A stretch of 64,000 nt of DNA, taken from positions 28,991,001-29,055,000 of the forward strand of contig NC_064437.1 in the NCBI RefSeq assembly GCF_023343835.1, in the 5' to 3' direction. Positions within the stretch are counted from its first letter, which is position 1; the number at the start of each line of letters is the position of its first letter. Made by a program: the position numbers and the translations under genes. This stretch comes from Lagopus muta. Taxonomy: Eukaryota > Chordata > Aves > Galliformes > Phasianidae. Shown here piece by piece: positions 25,187-36,922 of the stretch. The notes under the pieces were generated by a model. The model did not search any database, had not been told where the DNA came from, and worked only from the letters and a program-made list of their open reading frames with translations.

Positions 25187-27075
25187 TTCACTTGGATACA
25201 GGGAAGTGCGGTTGAAGAATTTTTTCACAAGGCAAGAGCCTCACCTGACACCTGGGATGCACATGCTGGCTAACCAACCATCACACATAGCTCAAAATAT
25301 AAACATGGAATTACATCTCATTGACAAATATCTTTTAGAGGACACCATTTACTTTTCATCCTTCCATTTCCACAAGTCCAGTAAATTTCATAGTTCATAG
25401 GCAATTTTATTTTTATATTATTTTTATGTATTACCTATAACCATCTTATGAACACGTTTTCACATATGTGGCTTTGATGCCCTTCACAGCAGCCTCCATC
25501 AAACACACGATACTGAAATTAACGGGCTATATTGTGACAATTCCTAGTTCTAATAGGTTCCAGTGACCTCGTGACCCAAAAATAAGAAATAACAAGTAGA
25601 GAAGCTCAGTAATTCTGTAGGCTTACAGGAGCAATCACTCTAAAAACAGTAATAGAAGATAAGTGAAATTGAGTTTACAGTCTTTATATCCCAAGTACAA
25701 AGCTACCCAGTATTACTATGATTGCCAGCTTCTGCTCAAAAGAGATCACACCTGTGTAATCACTGAAAAGCTTGGAGAATTACACTGTTGCAGAGCACTC
25801 TGGAGAGATGTGAACAGCAGCTTTGCCACTGTGCACAGGCACAAGGCAGGAACTCCCCACTGATCATATAATTCTCACCTGCACAATTCCATGCAACTAA
25901 CCACTGCCTTCCAGCTCTGCCATCCACCAGGTGGTAGGGTCAATTCAGGTTTATGAGGACTGTGTTAACACATGACCTTAAATTCCTGAAGAACAGCACA
26001 GTCAGTCAACTAATTGGGATTCACAGACAGCTGGGAAAGTGAACACAAATGTTCTGGTCCGTCCATGTGGATTTACACTGTTTGCTTTACTATCTCAGCA
26101 TCCTGCTGCCCTCAATCTTAAAAATTTGTACAGGTAATGGCTGGGCATATTTCTAACCAGAGGCACTTGCAGAACGTGCTTTACAGCTGGCAGAACTCAG
26201 CTACCAGCATCCTCATATTTATCCAAATATTAGGAACCTATTTTTAACATGGGAAATACAGCATGCTCAGACCCCTCAAGGACCTCTCACCCCCCCCCAA
26301 AAATCCAACAAAACAGAACAAACCACCAACAACAAAGAACACATCTGAGTACTTCACTAAGACACAGGAGAATTCCCTACCCTCGTGATCGCTATTTTGG
26401 AAGGAAGAGTATGTATTACAGAAGATACAACTGATCCAATAATGCAGCTTCCCATGGATCTCCTTGCAGTTACATGTTCAAATGTGTGTGTCCTCGGGTG
26501 CCTAACTGGGAAACACCTGGCTTGGACAGCCTGATTCTTGCCACATCAAGCTAAAAACTATAAATATTTATAACTTCATTGAGAGGAAAGAAGAATAATT
26601 TGCATGACTTGCTCCAGGCTCATAGTCTGACTCAGTAGAAGGCTGTGAAGTAGAATTTTAGGAGTTCCCATCTCCCAGGATTGTGGTCAGCTTACCAGCC
26701 TGCATATTGCTAGGATCATTGCCTCATGTCACTTCAATAGAGTGGTGAAATGCAACTTTGTGTTGCTATTATTCATCCAATCTTTTCAGCTTTATTAGGC
26801 ACAACAGATCACCGATGTATGTTTTAAAGAGAGCTTTCATTTGTTAGGCAATCAGTTTCCACCATCAAACCCTCTCTTTCCTCATAGAAGAAAAAATCTC
26901 CTCAGCATCAGCACACAGTACAGCTTCCTGTAGATATCAGTGTAAGAGTTGAGATGGACTTCCAAGGCTTTGAGCTAGCATGTCCACAAAGCTGTATATT
27001 ACTGACATAGGAAGGAGTTTCCGTTTTGCATGTGAGAAGGGATTAGCTTCATATTTCTATTCAAAATCAACTGAA

Positions 27076-27611
27076 AGTTGAGTACCGCGTTCAGTTTTGG
27101 GCACCTCAGTACAGAAAGGACATGGAAGTGCTGGAGCAGGTCCAAAGAAGGGCATACAAGGCTTGTGAAGGGCTTGGAGAATATGGCCTATGAGGAGAGA
27201 TTGGAGGAACTGGGGCTGTTCAGTCTGGGGAGGAGGCTGAGGGGAGACCTTATTGCTCTCTTCCAATATCTGAAAGGTGCTTACAGCAGAGCGGGGCTGG
27301 TTGTCTTCTCACCGGTGATAGGTGACAGCACAAGGGAAAATGGCCTAAAGTTGCACCAGGGGAAGTTTAAGTTGGATATCAGGAAATGCTTCTTCACAGA
27401 AAGGGTTGTTAAGCACTGAAATAGGCTCCCCAGGGAGGTGGTTGAGTCACCATCCCTGGATGTGTTTAAAAGCCATTTTGATGTGGTGCTCAGGGACATG
27501 ATTTAGCAGAGAGTTGATAGAGTTAGGGTAGGATGGTTAGGTTGTGGTTGGACTTGACAATCTTTAAGGTCTTTTCCAACCTGAGTGATTTTATGATTCT
27601 GTGGTTTTATG
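27076..27611 (+). mobile_element. CR1: CR1 LINE 3' fragment
   Basis: The + strand carries the end of CR1 ORF2 ([20 protein letters not shown], then [11 protein letters not shown]) and the untranslated 3' end, closing with TGATTTTATGATTCTGTGG. One in-frame stop falls after VVKH. This is the last repeat before PDC and the only sizeable intergenic CR1 on the + strand. Confidence 0.92.
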
Positions 27612-27730
27612 AAAGAAAATTGGGTCCAGTAACAGGATTTATGCACAATGACCTACCTACAGATATACCTACATAAAGAATTTCTACTGGTTTCTTATAT
27701 ACTTTCATCCCAAAATAATTTTGATTGTTT

Positions 27731-27810
27731 TGATTAATCACCAGCAACATATGTGTGGAAAGACTTATACTCACATTTACTAATTAGAATTACTAATTAG
27801 AATTAATCCC
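27731..27810. promoter_or_regulatory. Homeodomain/OTX-CRX-like site cluster upstream of PDC
   Basis: The sequence has TGATTAATCA near 27,731, two tandem copies of TACTAATTAGAAT (27,778-27,803) each with a TAATTAG site, and TAATCCC at 27,804-27,810, the OTX2/CRX core. Photoreceptor and pineal genes are typically driven through such sites, and PDC is one of them. The cluster lies about 1.25 kb before the coding start. Function is inferred. Confidence 0.35.
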
Positions 27811-28996
27811 AATGCACCTGAGAATCAGATCCCTCGTGTCTTGCGCAGCCACCATTCCACTTTGTCCTTTGGCGCTAATTGGTAAAAAAAAAAAGTGTAT
27901 ATCCTCTTGTGCACACTGGAAACACACTGAAGCCATTCAGGTCTAACTCATCAGCAGCTTTCAAATATGCCATTCTTGGCTGTGTGGCCAAGAATTTAGG
28001 ATTTGCTTTAAGATTCTACCTTAACACATGAACAGTTAAAACTTAATAGACCTGGTCTAGACTAAATGGGAATACTCAAATTGTCTGCCTTAAGATTCCT
28101 GTGAACAGTGACATCTGTTCAGTGTTCAGTGACAAATTACAGTTTTCAACTACAAACGAAACCGTTTTTAACCTTCTGACACAGAAAATTGATCTGCTTG
28201 TGGAAGCTGCACGACCCCAAGAACATTAATTGTGATTATCAGGAAACAGCAAACACCACCTTGACCAGATGAGACCAAATGGTCTCGTCAAATCCTGCTG
28301 CTCTGTAATGCTCTGGCAGTACCCAAAACTCATCTTTTGAATTCTTCACATACAGAAACCTCTCTCTTCCCTTAAAGAGCAGTGGTTCTACTTCACTCCT
28401 CAAAAAAGTGTACAGCTTGGGCACTGCTGTATCACTGTATTCTATGGTTGGTGCCTTGCTCTTGGGTTTGTTCTATAGAACAGGTAGAAGAAAACAATTT
28501 ATATAATAATTTCTGTTCCTTAAAAACTCAGATGAGCCAGTACAAGCAGTCTAACTCCAGGATATTCTGAAGTCCATTGCCCAACAGGTACAAGTACTTA
28601 GCTGCATGCTCTGTATGAGAAATGAGCAGTTCAGGCAATCCTTAAAAATGAAGACATTGGCAGAATGGATAATTAATAGGTTTCCACTTTCAAAGGGAAG
28701 AGAGTCCCATTGCAGAAAAGTTTACAAGCAAGTCTGTGCTATATACAGACTATGCTCTGAATATCCTATGATGACTATGAATCAGCAGCCTAGGCATTCT
28801 CAGTGTTTGTTCATAGATCTTTTAGAAGAGATTGACATATCATCCCAGTTGCTTTTTACAGCATAATAAACTCTACAGCTATGTGTATTCTGACCTTCAC
28901 TGACACCTAACTGCTACAGGAAACTATACATCATGTGCCATCCTCCTGTAAACATATCCCTTTTCTATCCTGTTTTTGTTTTTTTGTGTTTTTTTT

Positions 28997-29020
28997 GTTG
29001 TTGTTGTTGTTGTTGTTGTT
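28997..29020 (+). repeat. (TTG)n microsatellite at the PDC acceptor
   Basis: About eight TTG units flanked by T runs form the pyrimidine-rich tract just upstream of the acceptor at 29,031-29,035. Length changes here could affect splicing of the first coding exon. Confidence 0.85.
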
Positions 29021-29035
29021 TTTTTGAACCTGCAG

Positions 29036-29119
29036 CATCTTCTACTCCAGTCACCAACATGGAAGAAAATGCAAACACCAGTTTGGAAGAAGATTTCGAA
29101 GGACAAGCAACACACACAG
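29036..29119 (+). CDS. PDC: PDC first coding exon (5'UTR 29,036-29,058; coding 29,059-29,119)
   Basis: The acceptor TTGAACCTGCAG ends at 29,035; a second AG at 29,049-29,050 is also possible. The ATG at 29,059 has the context CACCAACATGG. The exon ends in phase 1 after 20 full codons and G. The donor is GCAAGA at 29,120, with no usable GT at that frame, so this is a GC-AG intron. Confidence 0.88.
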
Positions 29120-32100
29120 GCAAGAAAACTGACTATACTTGTTTTCTAAAAATAAGCAAAACTTCCTCTGATCACTAAGGAAGCCTAGAGTCCATCTACA
29201 CTAACTGGGATGCTGAAGTCCTTGAACAGAAATGTAGGCTCCAAATCCATTGAGAATATATTTTGGATTAAGTGACAGCTCTCATGGGAAGGCAGGTAAT
29301 ACCAAACCAATTTCTGTGACAGTCATCCTCGCATCTCAAACAAATGACAAATGCAGACACTTGAAAAAGCCTCCAACAGCAATTGCCCAATGCAGATCTT
29401 GTTGTTTTATTGTTTCAGTGACAAACAAACTGCCATTCTTCTTTTTGGGGGAAAAAAAAACAAGGTTACAAGGTTCCACAATAAAGGCTGAATTATTTTT
29501 TCCTTCTTTTGGAAGGAACATTCAGTGCTGAAATTGCATCTATAGATTCTTTTGGCAAACACAGCATAGCATTTAAAAGCTTTAAAGGCATTCTTGCTTG
29601 GAATCACAATTCTTTTTAATCCAGCGCTCGATCACTAATCCTTTTCATGAGTACTGACACTGCACTCAATTCTACGGACAGGTATCACTGCATCCTATCT
29701 CCCTAACAGGTAACTATATATGCTTTAAGGCAAGCATTCCTCTCTGTGCTTTGAAGGCTTCTTTTCTTGTGCTGTAATAACTCTTGTAGCTCTTGTAATA
29801 ACTGTTTTTTAGGGTTCTTTCCCAAGAAGCCTTGCTGCTGTTGGCTAAGTTGGCATTTTTCAGAGTCAAATGTAGGGTACTATATCAACACTTAGGCTTC
29901 TAAATAATTTTTAAAATCAAGTCACTGTATACTTAAAGCGTTATCACTATGCCAAGACTTACAGGTTAATTCCTGTCTTGGAATCTTGTTTGCAAAAGAC
30001 AGTTCATCTTTCCTTTCCATCTAGGGGGTGTACTGCTTTTAGCTGCCTTTCAAGATATCAAAATCTAATCTAAAACAGACTCTTAGCAACTGGCAACACT
30101 ACTCTCTCTCATGAGTGGGAGAGCTTAACTAGCCACTCCTGAATTTCCACAGAAGAAAACTTGATCTCTGAAAACATTCAAATATTCCTTGGTTTTACTT
30201 TATGGTGCAAATTTAAGTGTTTTGCTTTGACAAAACAACATAGGAATTTTGAAATGAATGTCTTCTTTTCCCCTCTCCACTCCAAAATTTAACCAATTCA
30301 ATTAACCAGTTCCAAAGAGCAAGATCTGCATTACCATGAGAGTTACTAGACCACTGCCTTACAGGTTACACTTCCAGTGGAATATACATGGACTTAAAAA
30401 TAAACAAAATCTTGAGGGCTCCAGGATCTCACTTTTACAATGAATGCCAATTCCTTGTGCCTGGTATGCATTCAGACCCTGTCCATAAGGAAAGGCAAAT
30501 GCACATTTATGAAGCACTGGCTTTGGCCAAGGTATCAGTTTTAAAAAATTTCCACAACCTCATCCTAGTTAACTATTCATGTAGATCACTAAAATATTTT
30601 TTATGATAATGATATAAACTAGATCACCTCTTCTGGAGGCTAATGAATACACTGATTGTAACGTTCTGATTCTCAGCCCTCCTGGAGAGTATTCTGAAGG
30701 GAAAAGGGGTGGATAAACTGCAGCATAGGTAGGCAAGCGAATAGAGGGCAAACTTAAGGAAGCTTTTTGTTGCCACCAGTTTCTCATCTAACAACTTCTC
30801 TCTTAGGGCCCAAAGGTGTGATCAATGACTGGAGAAAGTTTAAATTAGAAAGTGAAGATAAAGACTCCTTACCCTTGAGCAAGAAAGAAATTCTTAGACA
30901 AATGTCTTCACCACACAGGTCCTTCAGTAAAGATGATAAAGATACCAGAGAGAGATTCTGCCGTAAGGTAAGAGAAAACAAAACAAAACAAAACAAAAAA
31001 ACAAAAAACATTTTGATTCTATATAAAACACACAATGCCATAAACAAGAAAATCCTGAAATCATCAGCCTTATTTCCTCTGCAGCTTAGCAGAGGTCATA
31101 TCAGACAAACAAATCAGAATTACTGACAGTAACTTTACTTTGTATTTATACTGTAAATATAATACGAAGCATCCTCTTGGCCACAGACCATACCACGGTC
31201 ACAAAGTGGCATGCACATACATAGTGCCACTGAGGAATAAGACCATATTCAAAGAGAAAAGACTGACTTGCCAAGAGAACAGCAGCATTTGACCTAAAAC
31301 ACAGACCCAACCATTTATATAGCCCTCTCTCTCTCCAGAAGGTTTTAAGCTCTGTAAAATAAGCAGTACACTTCACAACAGTCACACGACTCTGAGAGCT
31401 TGACCCTTCTTTCTCCAATCCCTGCTTTAATACTCTATCTTTGGTTAGGGCAACTAAAAGTTTGTAATATGCTTAAAAGTCATGGGATGGGATCATCATA
31501 CCTATCCCTTCAGAAGCCATGAAAGAAACTGTAGGAAGTTGTTCTTCTAGCTAAGCTTTCTATGCAGTGTTCTTTAGATAGCAACTTCTTATCTTTCTGT
31601 TTGGCTATCAATAAACAACCACTTACTCATACAGTATTCTCTCAATATTCACAGATGAGTATGCAGGAGTATGAATTAATAAATGATGAGAAAGAAGATG
31701 AAAGTTGCCTACAAAAATACCGTAAGCGCTGCATGCAAGATATGCACCAAAGGCTGAGTTTCGGGCCTAAATATGGCTATCTGTGCGAGCTGCAAAATGG
31801 AGAACAGTTCCTGGAAGCCATTGAAAAAGAACGTAAAACTACCACTGTCATTGTTCACATTTATGAAGACGGCGTCAAGGGCTGTGATGCTCTGAACAGC
31901 AGCTTAACCTGCCTTGCTGCTGAGTACACTACTGTGAAGTTCTGCAAGATCAAAGCCTCTAATACTGGGGCTGGAGATCGCTTCTCAGACGAAGTGCTTC
32001 CCACTCTGCTCATCTATAAGGGCGGAGAGCTTCTGAGCAATTTCATCAGCGTTTCTGAACAATTCAATGAGGAATTCTTTGCTGTGGATGTGGAATCTTT

Positions 32101-32182
32101 CCTAAACGAGTATGGGTTGCTACCTGAAAGGGAGCTTCCAGCACTCGGAAATGTCAACACTGATGAGCAAGATGTTGAATAG
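29059..32182 (+). CDS. PDC: Phosducin (three coding exons, 249 residues)
   Basis: Phosducin binds the beta-gamma subunits of transducin and limits their return to G-alpha; it is a cytosolic protein of photoreceptors and pineal cells. Joined coding exons 29,059-29,119, 30,807-30,967 and 31,655-32,182 give 249 residues (human 246). The N-terminal segment has [13 protein letters not shown] and [16 protein letters not shown], the conserved G-beta-gamma-binding helix region. The motif RKMSMQEYE places Ser76 at the known PKA site (Ser73 in mammals), which switches binding off. The C-terminal thioredoxin-fold domain includes [43 protein letters not shown] and [15 protein letters not shown]. No premature stop is seen. 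The first intron uses GC instead of GT as donor. PDC faces ODR4 tail to tail. Identity is firm from length, order and motifs. Confidence 0.96.
29120..30806 (+). other. PDC: PDC intron, GC-AG type
   Basis: The intron is 1.69 kb, begins CAG|GCAAGA and ends TTCTCTCTTAG. I see no repeat family or hidden gene inside. Confidence 0.8.
30807..30967 (+). CDS. PDC: PDC second coding exon
   Basis: The exon is 161 nt, phase 1 in and phase 0 out. It encodes [17 protein letters not shown] through RERFCRK. The donor is AAG|GTAAGAG, followed at once by an (AAAAC)n tract at 30,973-31,008. Confidence 0.95.
30968..31654 (+). other. PDC: PDC intron with (AAAAC)n repeat
   Basis: The intron is 687 bp, begins GTAAGAG and ends ATATTCACAG. 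A short AAAAC/AAAAAC microsatellite sits within 6 bp of the donor site. Nothing else is notable. Confidence 0.85.
31655..32182 (+). CDS. PDC: PDC third coding exon with stop
   Basis: The exon starts ATGAGTATGCAG, giving MSMQEYE with the PKA-site serine as its second residue. It carries the whole thioredoxin-like domain and ends with TAG at 32,180-32,182. Confidence 0.96.
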   Translation: MSMQEYELINDEKEDESCLQKYRKRCMQDMHQRLSFGPKYGYLCELQNGEQFLEAIEKERKTTTVIVHIYEDGVKGCDALNSSLTCLAAEYTTVKFCKIKASNTGAGDRFSDEVLPTLLIYKGGELLSNFISVSEQFNEEFFAVDVESFLNEYGLLPERELPALGNVNTDEQDVE

Positions 32183-32895
32183 AAAGCCATAGTCCTCGCT
32201 GCCTTCCCTTTCTCTCCTGCACATTATATATCAATCTCAGTAATACCCACCTCATTTAGAGAAGGCTGTCATTGCTTCCTAAAGAATTTCTGAGATATGC
32301 ATATTTAAATACTCCTTAGCTATTAGTGTGTGAATTTTTAAGCAAAGCACATACAACAGCCAGCAATGTACATAGTTATTTCTACACCAGGCACAAATAA
32401 CAGGAAGAACAAGAGATGATACTGATGATCTGCAAGAAACTAGGCAAGCACAAAATTAAAAATCAAGGGCCTGAGCAGGTCTCTGCTATGCACAAGAATG
32501 ACTTCACATCAATAGGAACAGAACTGATCTGTGCCTGTGCATACAAGAAAAGCCATCTCCATCATCAGAAATTGTGGAGAGTCCTGGCTCCACAGATTCA
32601 CTTTCCCAACTACTTTCAGTAGGAACAAGACTTCGTCAATTCATAAGGGCAAACAAATAGCTTGAAGCCCTTGCAATCTTAAATGGCTTAGGTACCTAGG
32701 ACACTGCTCCATTTTCCGCATTTAAGTCTCAGTAATTGTGAAAATACAACAGCTAACACAAACAACCTACCAGCTAATTTCAGTTCATCATTTCTCCGTG
32801 TTTTGAACTGTATTATTTAAAATATTTGCAAGCTACTGAAAAAGTATATTATGCTTATGTAATAACTCTGAATAAAGCTTAACAGCTTTCAAAAA
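32183..32895 (+). other. PDC: PDC 3' untranslated region
   Basis: About 0.7 kb of AT-rich sequence follows the stop, up to the first canonical poly(A) signal. The exact cleavage site is inferred to lie shortly after it. Confidence 0.65.
32871..32876 (+). terminator. PDC: PDC poly(A) signal AATAAA
   Basis: AATAAA sits 0.69 kb after the PDC stop in an AT-rich setting, followed by T-rich sequence (ATGTTTTTAATCTG). It is the first canonical hexamer after the stop. Confidence 0.65.
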
Positions 32896-33408
32896 CTGCC
32901 ATGAGAAGTGCAAAATATGTTTTTAATCTGTAACATTAAAAATGTGGGAAGTATCAGAAAGTACTCATTTATTCAAGTTTTTATCTTTAAAGAAAAGGAT
33001 ACTACTGATAACAATTTTAAAACTGATTTCAGGAAGACACTTTGTAGATTCCCTACACATCTTACTCACTGCTTCTCCGCACCATGTGAAGATGTTCCGC
33101 TTTTGCAGCAAGACATTAGTAAAGTTTCAATAATTTCTTTTGCCAAGTGAAGGCTAAACTTTACTCTAAAAACAGAGATATCTGCATCTTAACTGCAGTT
33201 TTGCTGATAATGTCTGATATTACCAAAATCTTCTGGCACTCATCAGATTCACTTACCAGTTTCTATTTGATTTGCTAGTTTCACATTTTGACCACTTTAG
33301 AGTGAGAGATTCAGTTTTTCTTCAGGTCAGGATTCCATCATGGAAATGTCTCCTTGTGAGAGCCTGAACATGGATCAGTGCAAATGTACAATTCAGCATC
33401 AAGGAGCT

Positions 33409-33510
33409 ATGAGATATGGTTTAGAGGCTTGTGGTAGCAGTGGTAATGGGAGGACGATTGGACTAGATCATCTTGCAGGTCGTTTCCAACCTTGTGATTC
33501 TATGATCAAG
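33409..33510 (+). mobile_element. CR1: Short CR1 LINE 3' end
   Basis: GGACTAGATCATCTTGCAGG, then TCGTTTCCAACCTTGTGATTCTATGAT, is a CR1 3' terminus. Only about 100 bp remain. Confidence 0.85.
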
Positions 33511-35547
33511 GAACTATTGCTGTGCTCTAACCCACACTGCATGACTTAAAAGCAGGCTCCTGATCACTCTTTTGAACACATTTTTTTCCACTTTTCATTC
33601 ATATAGAAAATTCACAGGGTAAACCAAAGTTACACCACTTTCCAACGGATCTGCACAACAAAATTATTATACTTTAAAAAAAAAAAAAAATTCCCCTGTA
33701 AAAACCTGCTGTAGCAAGATAGCTTTTCAAATAAAATGGTTAGAACAAAACTTCGGATTCGTTTTAAAAAGCGTCCACTTTTAATGGCTATCAAAATATT
33801 TCTGAATTTATTTTCAAAATTGTTTTGCCATGGATTTATGTTTTAACAGAGTATTCAAAACCTTACCCTGCATAAATTAAGCAATAAGAATGAAGTTTCA
33901 TATCTTAACAACACATCAGCTCCTTTAAAATGTGAAACAATGCAGGATTTTATTCCCCCAGGAGGTCAAAGACTATCTTCTCAAAATTTCATGAGTTCTG
34001 TGTCATAAATTTCTGAAGAACCAACAAATACACAATACCATACATTTTTCTGACAGACCCCTGATTGGGATAAAACTGGCAGCAGTCTTTTTCCTTAGAC
34101 CAGACCCTTTCTCTCTTCATCAAGCATGATGCTTACTCCTCAGTTACTAGCATCTTCATTTCCTCTTAATGTTGCATTTGCATCAGCATGCCAACTTTTC
34201 AAAAAGCTACAAATTATAGATACACCTACTATCACATGATCATATAGAAGGTTATGCAGAAAATAATCAATTATATTTTGTCCATCACAAATACAGCTAG
34301 CTTCCTGTGTATCAAGACATTTATCTTGGGTTTGGCTGTTTTTTTTTTGTTTTTTTTTTGTGAAATATTTGAAACAGGAGGTATAAAAGATTTTTGTAAT
34401 CCACACACGGGAAAGTCTCCAAATAATTGGTTGGAACTTAACACTCTTGAGAATTCTTCCTTCTATCAAACTTAATTCAAAAGTTGGTAGATGAACTTAA
34501 GCAGTCTAATCACATAAGCTTCATTTCTTTGAGAAATCAGACTGAAAACAAAACCCCTTTACAAACAGTAACCATCCCAGAAAATGCATTAATAGCTCGC
34601 TGTAAGAAACAAGCTGACACTCCAATTTAAAAGACAGATTAAACATGCTTAAGCAGGATTTCTGTCAATCTGTAGTTCAAAAAAGAAAGAGAAATGTGAC
34701 ACCAAGCCTTAACAGCTCATGACTAAGTTTCAAATAAAGTTCTGATCACATCCTTATTTCTGCTAGAAAAGAAAAAAAAATAGAACCTTGAAAACATAAA
34801 GCAAGACTTGACTCAAATACCACCCTACTGCAAAGGTTCTCGAATAGCAAGCAGCAAATGTTTCAACAAGACAATGGGAGAACCCTTTCTGCTTCCTAAA
34901 TATGAATTTATTCTTCCGTTTGACTCAAAGTGGCAGGAACCCTACATGTGTTCACATACGCTGCTTCAGACAAAAATGAAGGTGGGAAAACTATCAGTGG
35001 TGTCTCTGATGACTAGATTAAAGACAGAAGCTCTAGAAGGAAGGATCACATCAAAATAATACTGTTTAAAAGTGAAGCATTTCATATTTCATAGATTTAA
35101 ACACTGTAAACAAACAAACAAAAAACAGAATAATAACGACAAGCAGAGAAATAAAGTTTGTATAAAATTATTCCATAACTTCAACTTTACAACTAACAAC
35201 TACACCTGAAGAAGACAAATATTCAGACATGGAAGTCTCAAAAGCCCCTCTAGACTCCTGCACATTAAAATAAAAATATGTTCTTATCCAGGGATAAGGA
35301 GTTAAACATCTCAGTTTCAATCACAATGGAATTTTCACAGATTGTAAGCTTTAGGAGCTTACAGTCAGAAAAAGGACGTGCTTATGTAAAACCTGAGAAA
35401 AAGTTAAGAAACAGTCTAGTAATAGACTTTAAAAGCTTTTAATTTTCCTTTAAAAAAAAACAGTATCTTAGGTTGTCAATGGCTAACAGTAGAAAAGGGA
35501 TGGGAAGCAAGAAGACAGTGAAATCATCTTGATCAGTTCTGTAATTC

Positions 35548-36045
35548 TTAAACAAGTGAGAATCTGCTTTCTTCTACATCCACTGTTTCTCGCGGCACAA
35601 TGACTGGAAGGTTCAATCTGTAGTTACAAGACAAATTACTCTTTTTTTCTTGGACAGGGCTAAACTGTTTTTGTACTGCAAAGATGAAGTCTCCTGTGAT
35701 ACAAAGCAGAGAGCTTATCCAGAGGAACTTTGTTCTTTGCGTTTCAATATCGAAGTGAAGTATTAGACTTCCACAGATCCTTGATACGTAAAAAAGATTA
35801 ATTTGATGGTCTGTGATAACACTGTAAAGAGTATTTACTATACCCTGAATGTGCCTGCATGTGAAAAGGGTAATAGAATTCTTCCCTAGGTGATCCACAG
35901 AACATCTAAACAAGCTGTACTTTTTACACAACTGCCAAACAAAAAAACTATTGGAAGAGCACTTCATTACTATTTTCCTCTTGGGTGTAACGTAGCACCT
36001 GCAATGTTGTTCTTCCCATCCTTTGTGGAGTTGTGAGCAAAGCAA
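35548..36045 (-). other. Unassigned 165-codon open frame, possibly a terminal exon
   Basis: This minus-strand frame is the longest in the window outside PDC, CR1 and the CpG island. Its first codon is TTG, not ATG; the first ATG is codon 27 (35,965-35,967). Just upstream, the minus strand reads GTTCTTTTGTAG, a plausible splice acceptor that would enter the frame in phase 0. The predicted protein is rich in Cys, Ile and Leu, with a hydrophobic stretch FLWISSLLCITGDFIFAV and a charged end ETVDVEESRFSLV. I recognise no family. It may be a chance frame in AT-rich DNA or an exon of an unknown transcript. Confidence 0.2.
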
Positions 36046-36483
36046 CTACAAAAGAACTGCTTTGTAGTTTTACTTCCATGGAGGCACTCTGCAGTTAAGA
36101 ACACTTCTGTTTACAAATCAGATGGGCTGTCTGAGACTGAAGAAGAAAACTTAAAACAGTGTTATAGAAACAGTCCCTTTTTCGGCTTTCCTTCATGGTG
36201 GTGTATATAGAAATTGCAAGTAAACCTGGGTGGGAGACGGGCAAGAGCTCAAGCAAAAGACTTGCAATTCATTGACTTTGTTGTTGGTACAAATATTCTA
36301 TCTCATACAGAATGATTTAACCATGAAGTGAATCAGACAAATAGTCACACACACATACGAATATCAAGCAAATACAAGTTTAAAAATGTGACTGTTTAAA
36401 ATGCAAGATGTTACTTCTATGCAACTAAGCTTGAGTCCTATCAAGATATGAGCAAGAATGAGGAAATAGGACAAGGATATTAA

Positions 36484-36538
36484 ACAAAAAAAAAAAAAGA
36501 AAAAAAGAGAGTGATAGAGAGAGAGAGAGGGAGAGAAA
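36484..36538. repeat. Poly(A) and (GA)n simple repeat
   Basis: An A-rich run passes into GAGAGA units. A simple repeat with no gene context. Confidence 0.9.
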
Positions 36539-36916
36539 ACCTTTATTCTTCCCATTACTTCTGTTCCCTTGCAATACTTTCTTTACTCTGCTACAGCAGA
36601 GTAATTTTTAGACCAACCATATTATAAAGCATATTGGTAAACTCATCTCATTTTCTGGCAGCACTCAATTTCTATTTGCACAGAATATGACTCATCTACA
36701 AGCTATGCAGCAGTTGATGGACTTACCTGAAAACAGTATCTTCAATTATAACCTTCACTTTTCCCTGAGAGGCCCTACTTGACAATACTGAGCACAGAGG
36801 AGCTGCATTCCACAATAAGTTACAAAACTAAAAGTAGATAATTTTACCGAATATGTGAAAACAGAATACACAGACAAGGTAAGAGGATTTCAAATGCATA
36901 CATCCCATTCTTGCTT

Positions 36917-36922
36917 TTTATT
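36917..36922 (-). terminator. ODR4: Candidate ODR4 poly(A) signal AATAAA
   Basis: On the minus strand AATAAAAAGC lies about 0.98 kb after the ODR4 stop and is the first canonical hexamer met. If used, the 3'UTR would be about 1 kb. An ATTAAA variant lies nearer (about 37,481). Confidence 0.4.

Larger units (their letters stand above)
18906..27075. other. Intergenic DNA
   Basis: This 8-kb stretch has no gene I can support. It contains a (TAAA)n microsatellite near 20,957-20,985, a G/T-rich tract at about 23,033-23,125, poly(A) at 23,461-23,483, poly(T) at 23,819-23,832 and an inverted GATA-site pair at 25,159-25,186. Open frames of up to 81 codons have no family resemblance. Confidence 0.45.
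27612..29035 (+). other. Upstream region of PDC
   Basis: No exon is visible, but this is where a noncoding first exon and promoter of PDC could lie. Vertebrate PDC normally has a 5' noncoding exon. A homeodomain-site cluster lies at 27,731-27,810 and a (TTG)n tract at 28,997-29,020 borders the first coding exon. A 61-codon minus-strand open frame (28,239-28,424) matches no family I know. Confidence 0.4.
33511..36916. other. Region between convergent PDC and ODR4
   Basis: No confirmed gene. It contains poly(A)/poly(T) tracts near 33,676 and 34,340, a poly(A) plus (GA)n tract at 36,484-36,538, and a 165-codon open frame on the minus strand at 35,548-36,045, described separately. The rest is AT-rich and unremarkable. 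Confidence 0.45.

Noticed and set aside
28271-28286. Near-palindrome with arms GAGACCA and TGGTCTC
   Set aside because: Seven-base arms with a two-base spacer are expected by chance in 64 kb, and no motif family is obvious.
28924-29115. 63-codon minus-strand frame over the PDC start exon
   Set aside because: It is the antisense of the TTG repeat and PDC exon; its Thr/Lys runs come from the microsatellite.
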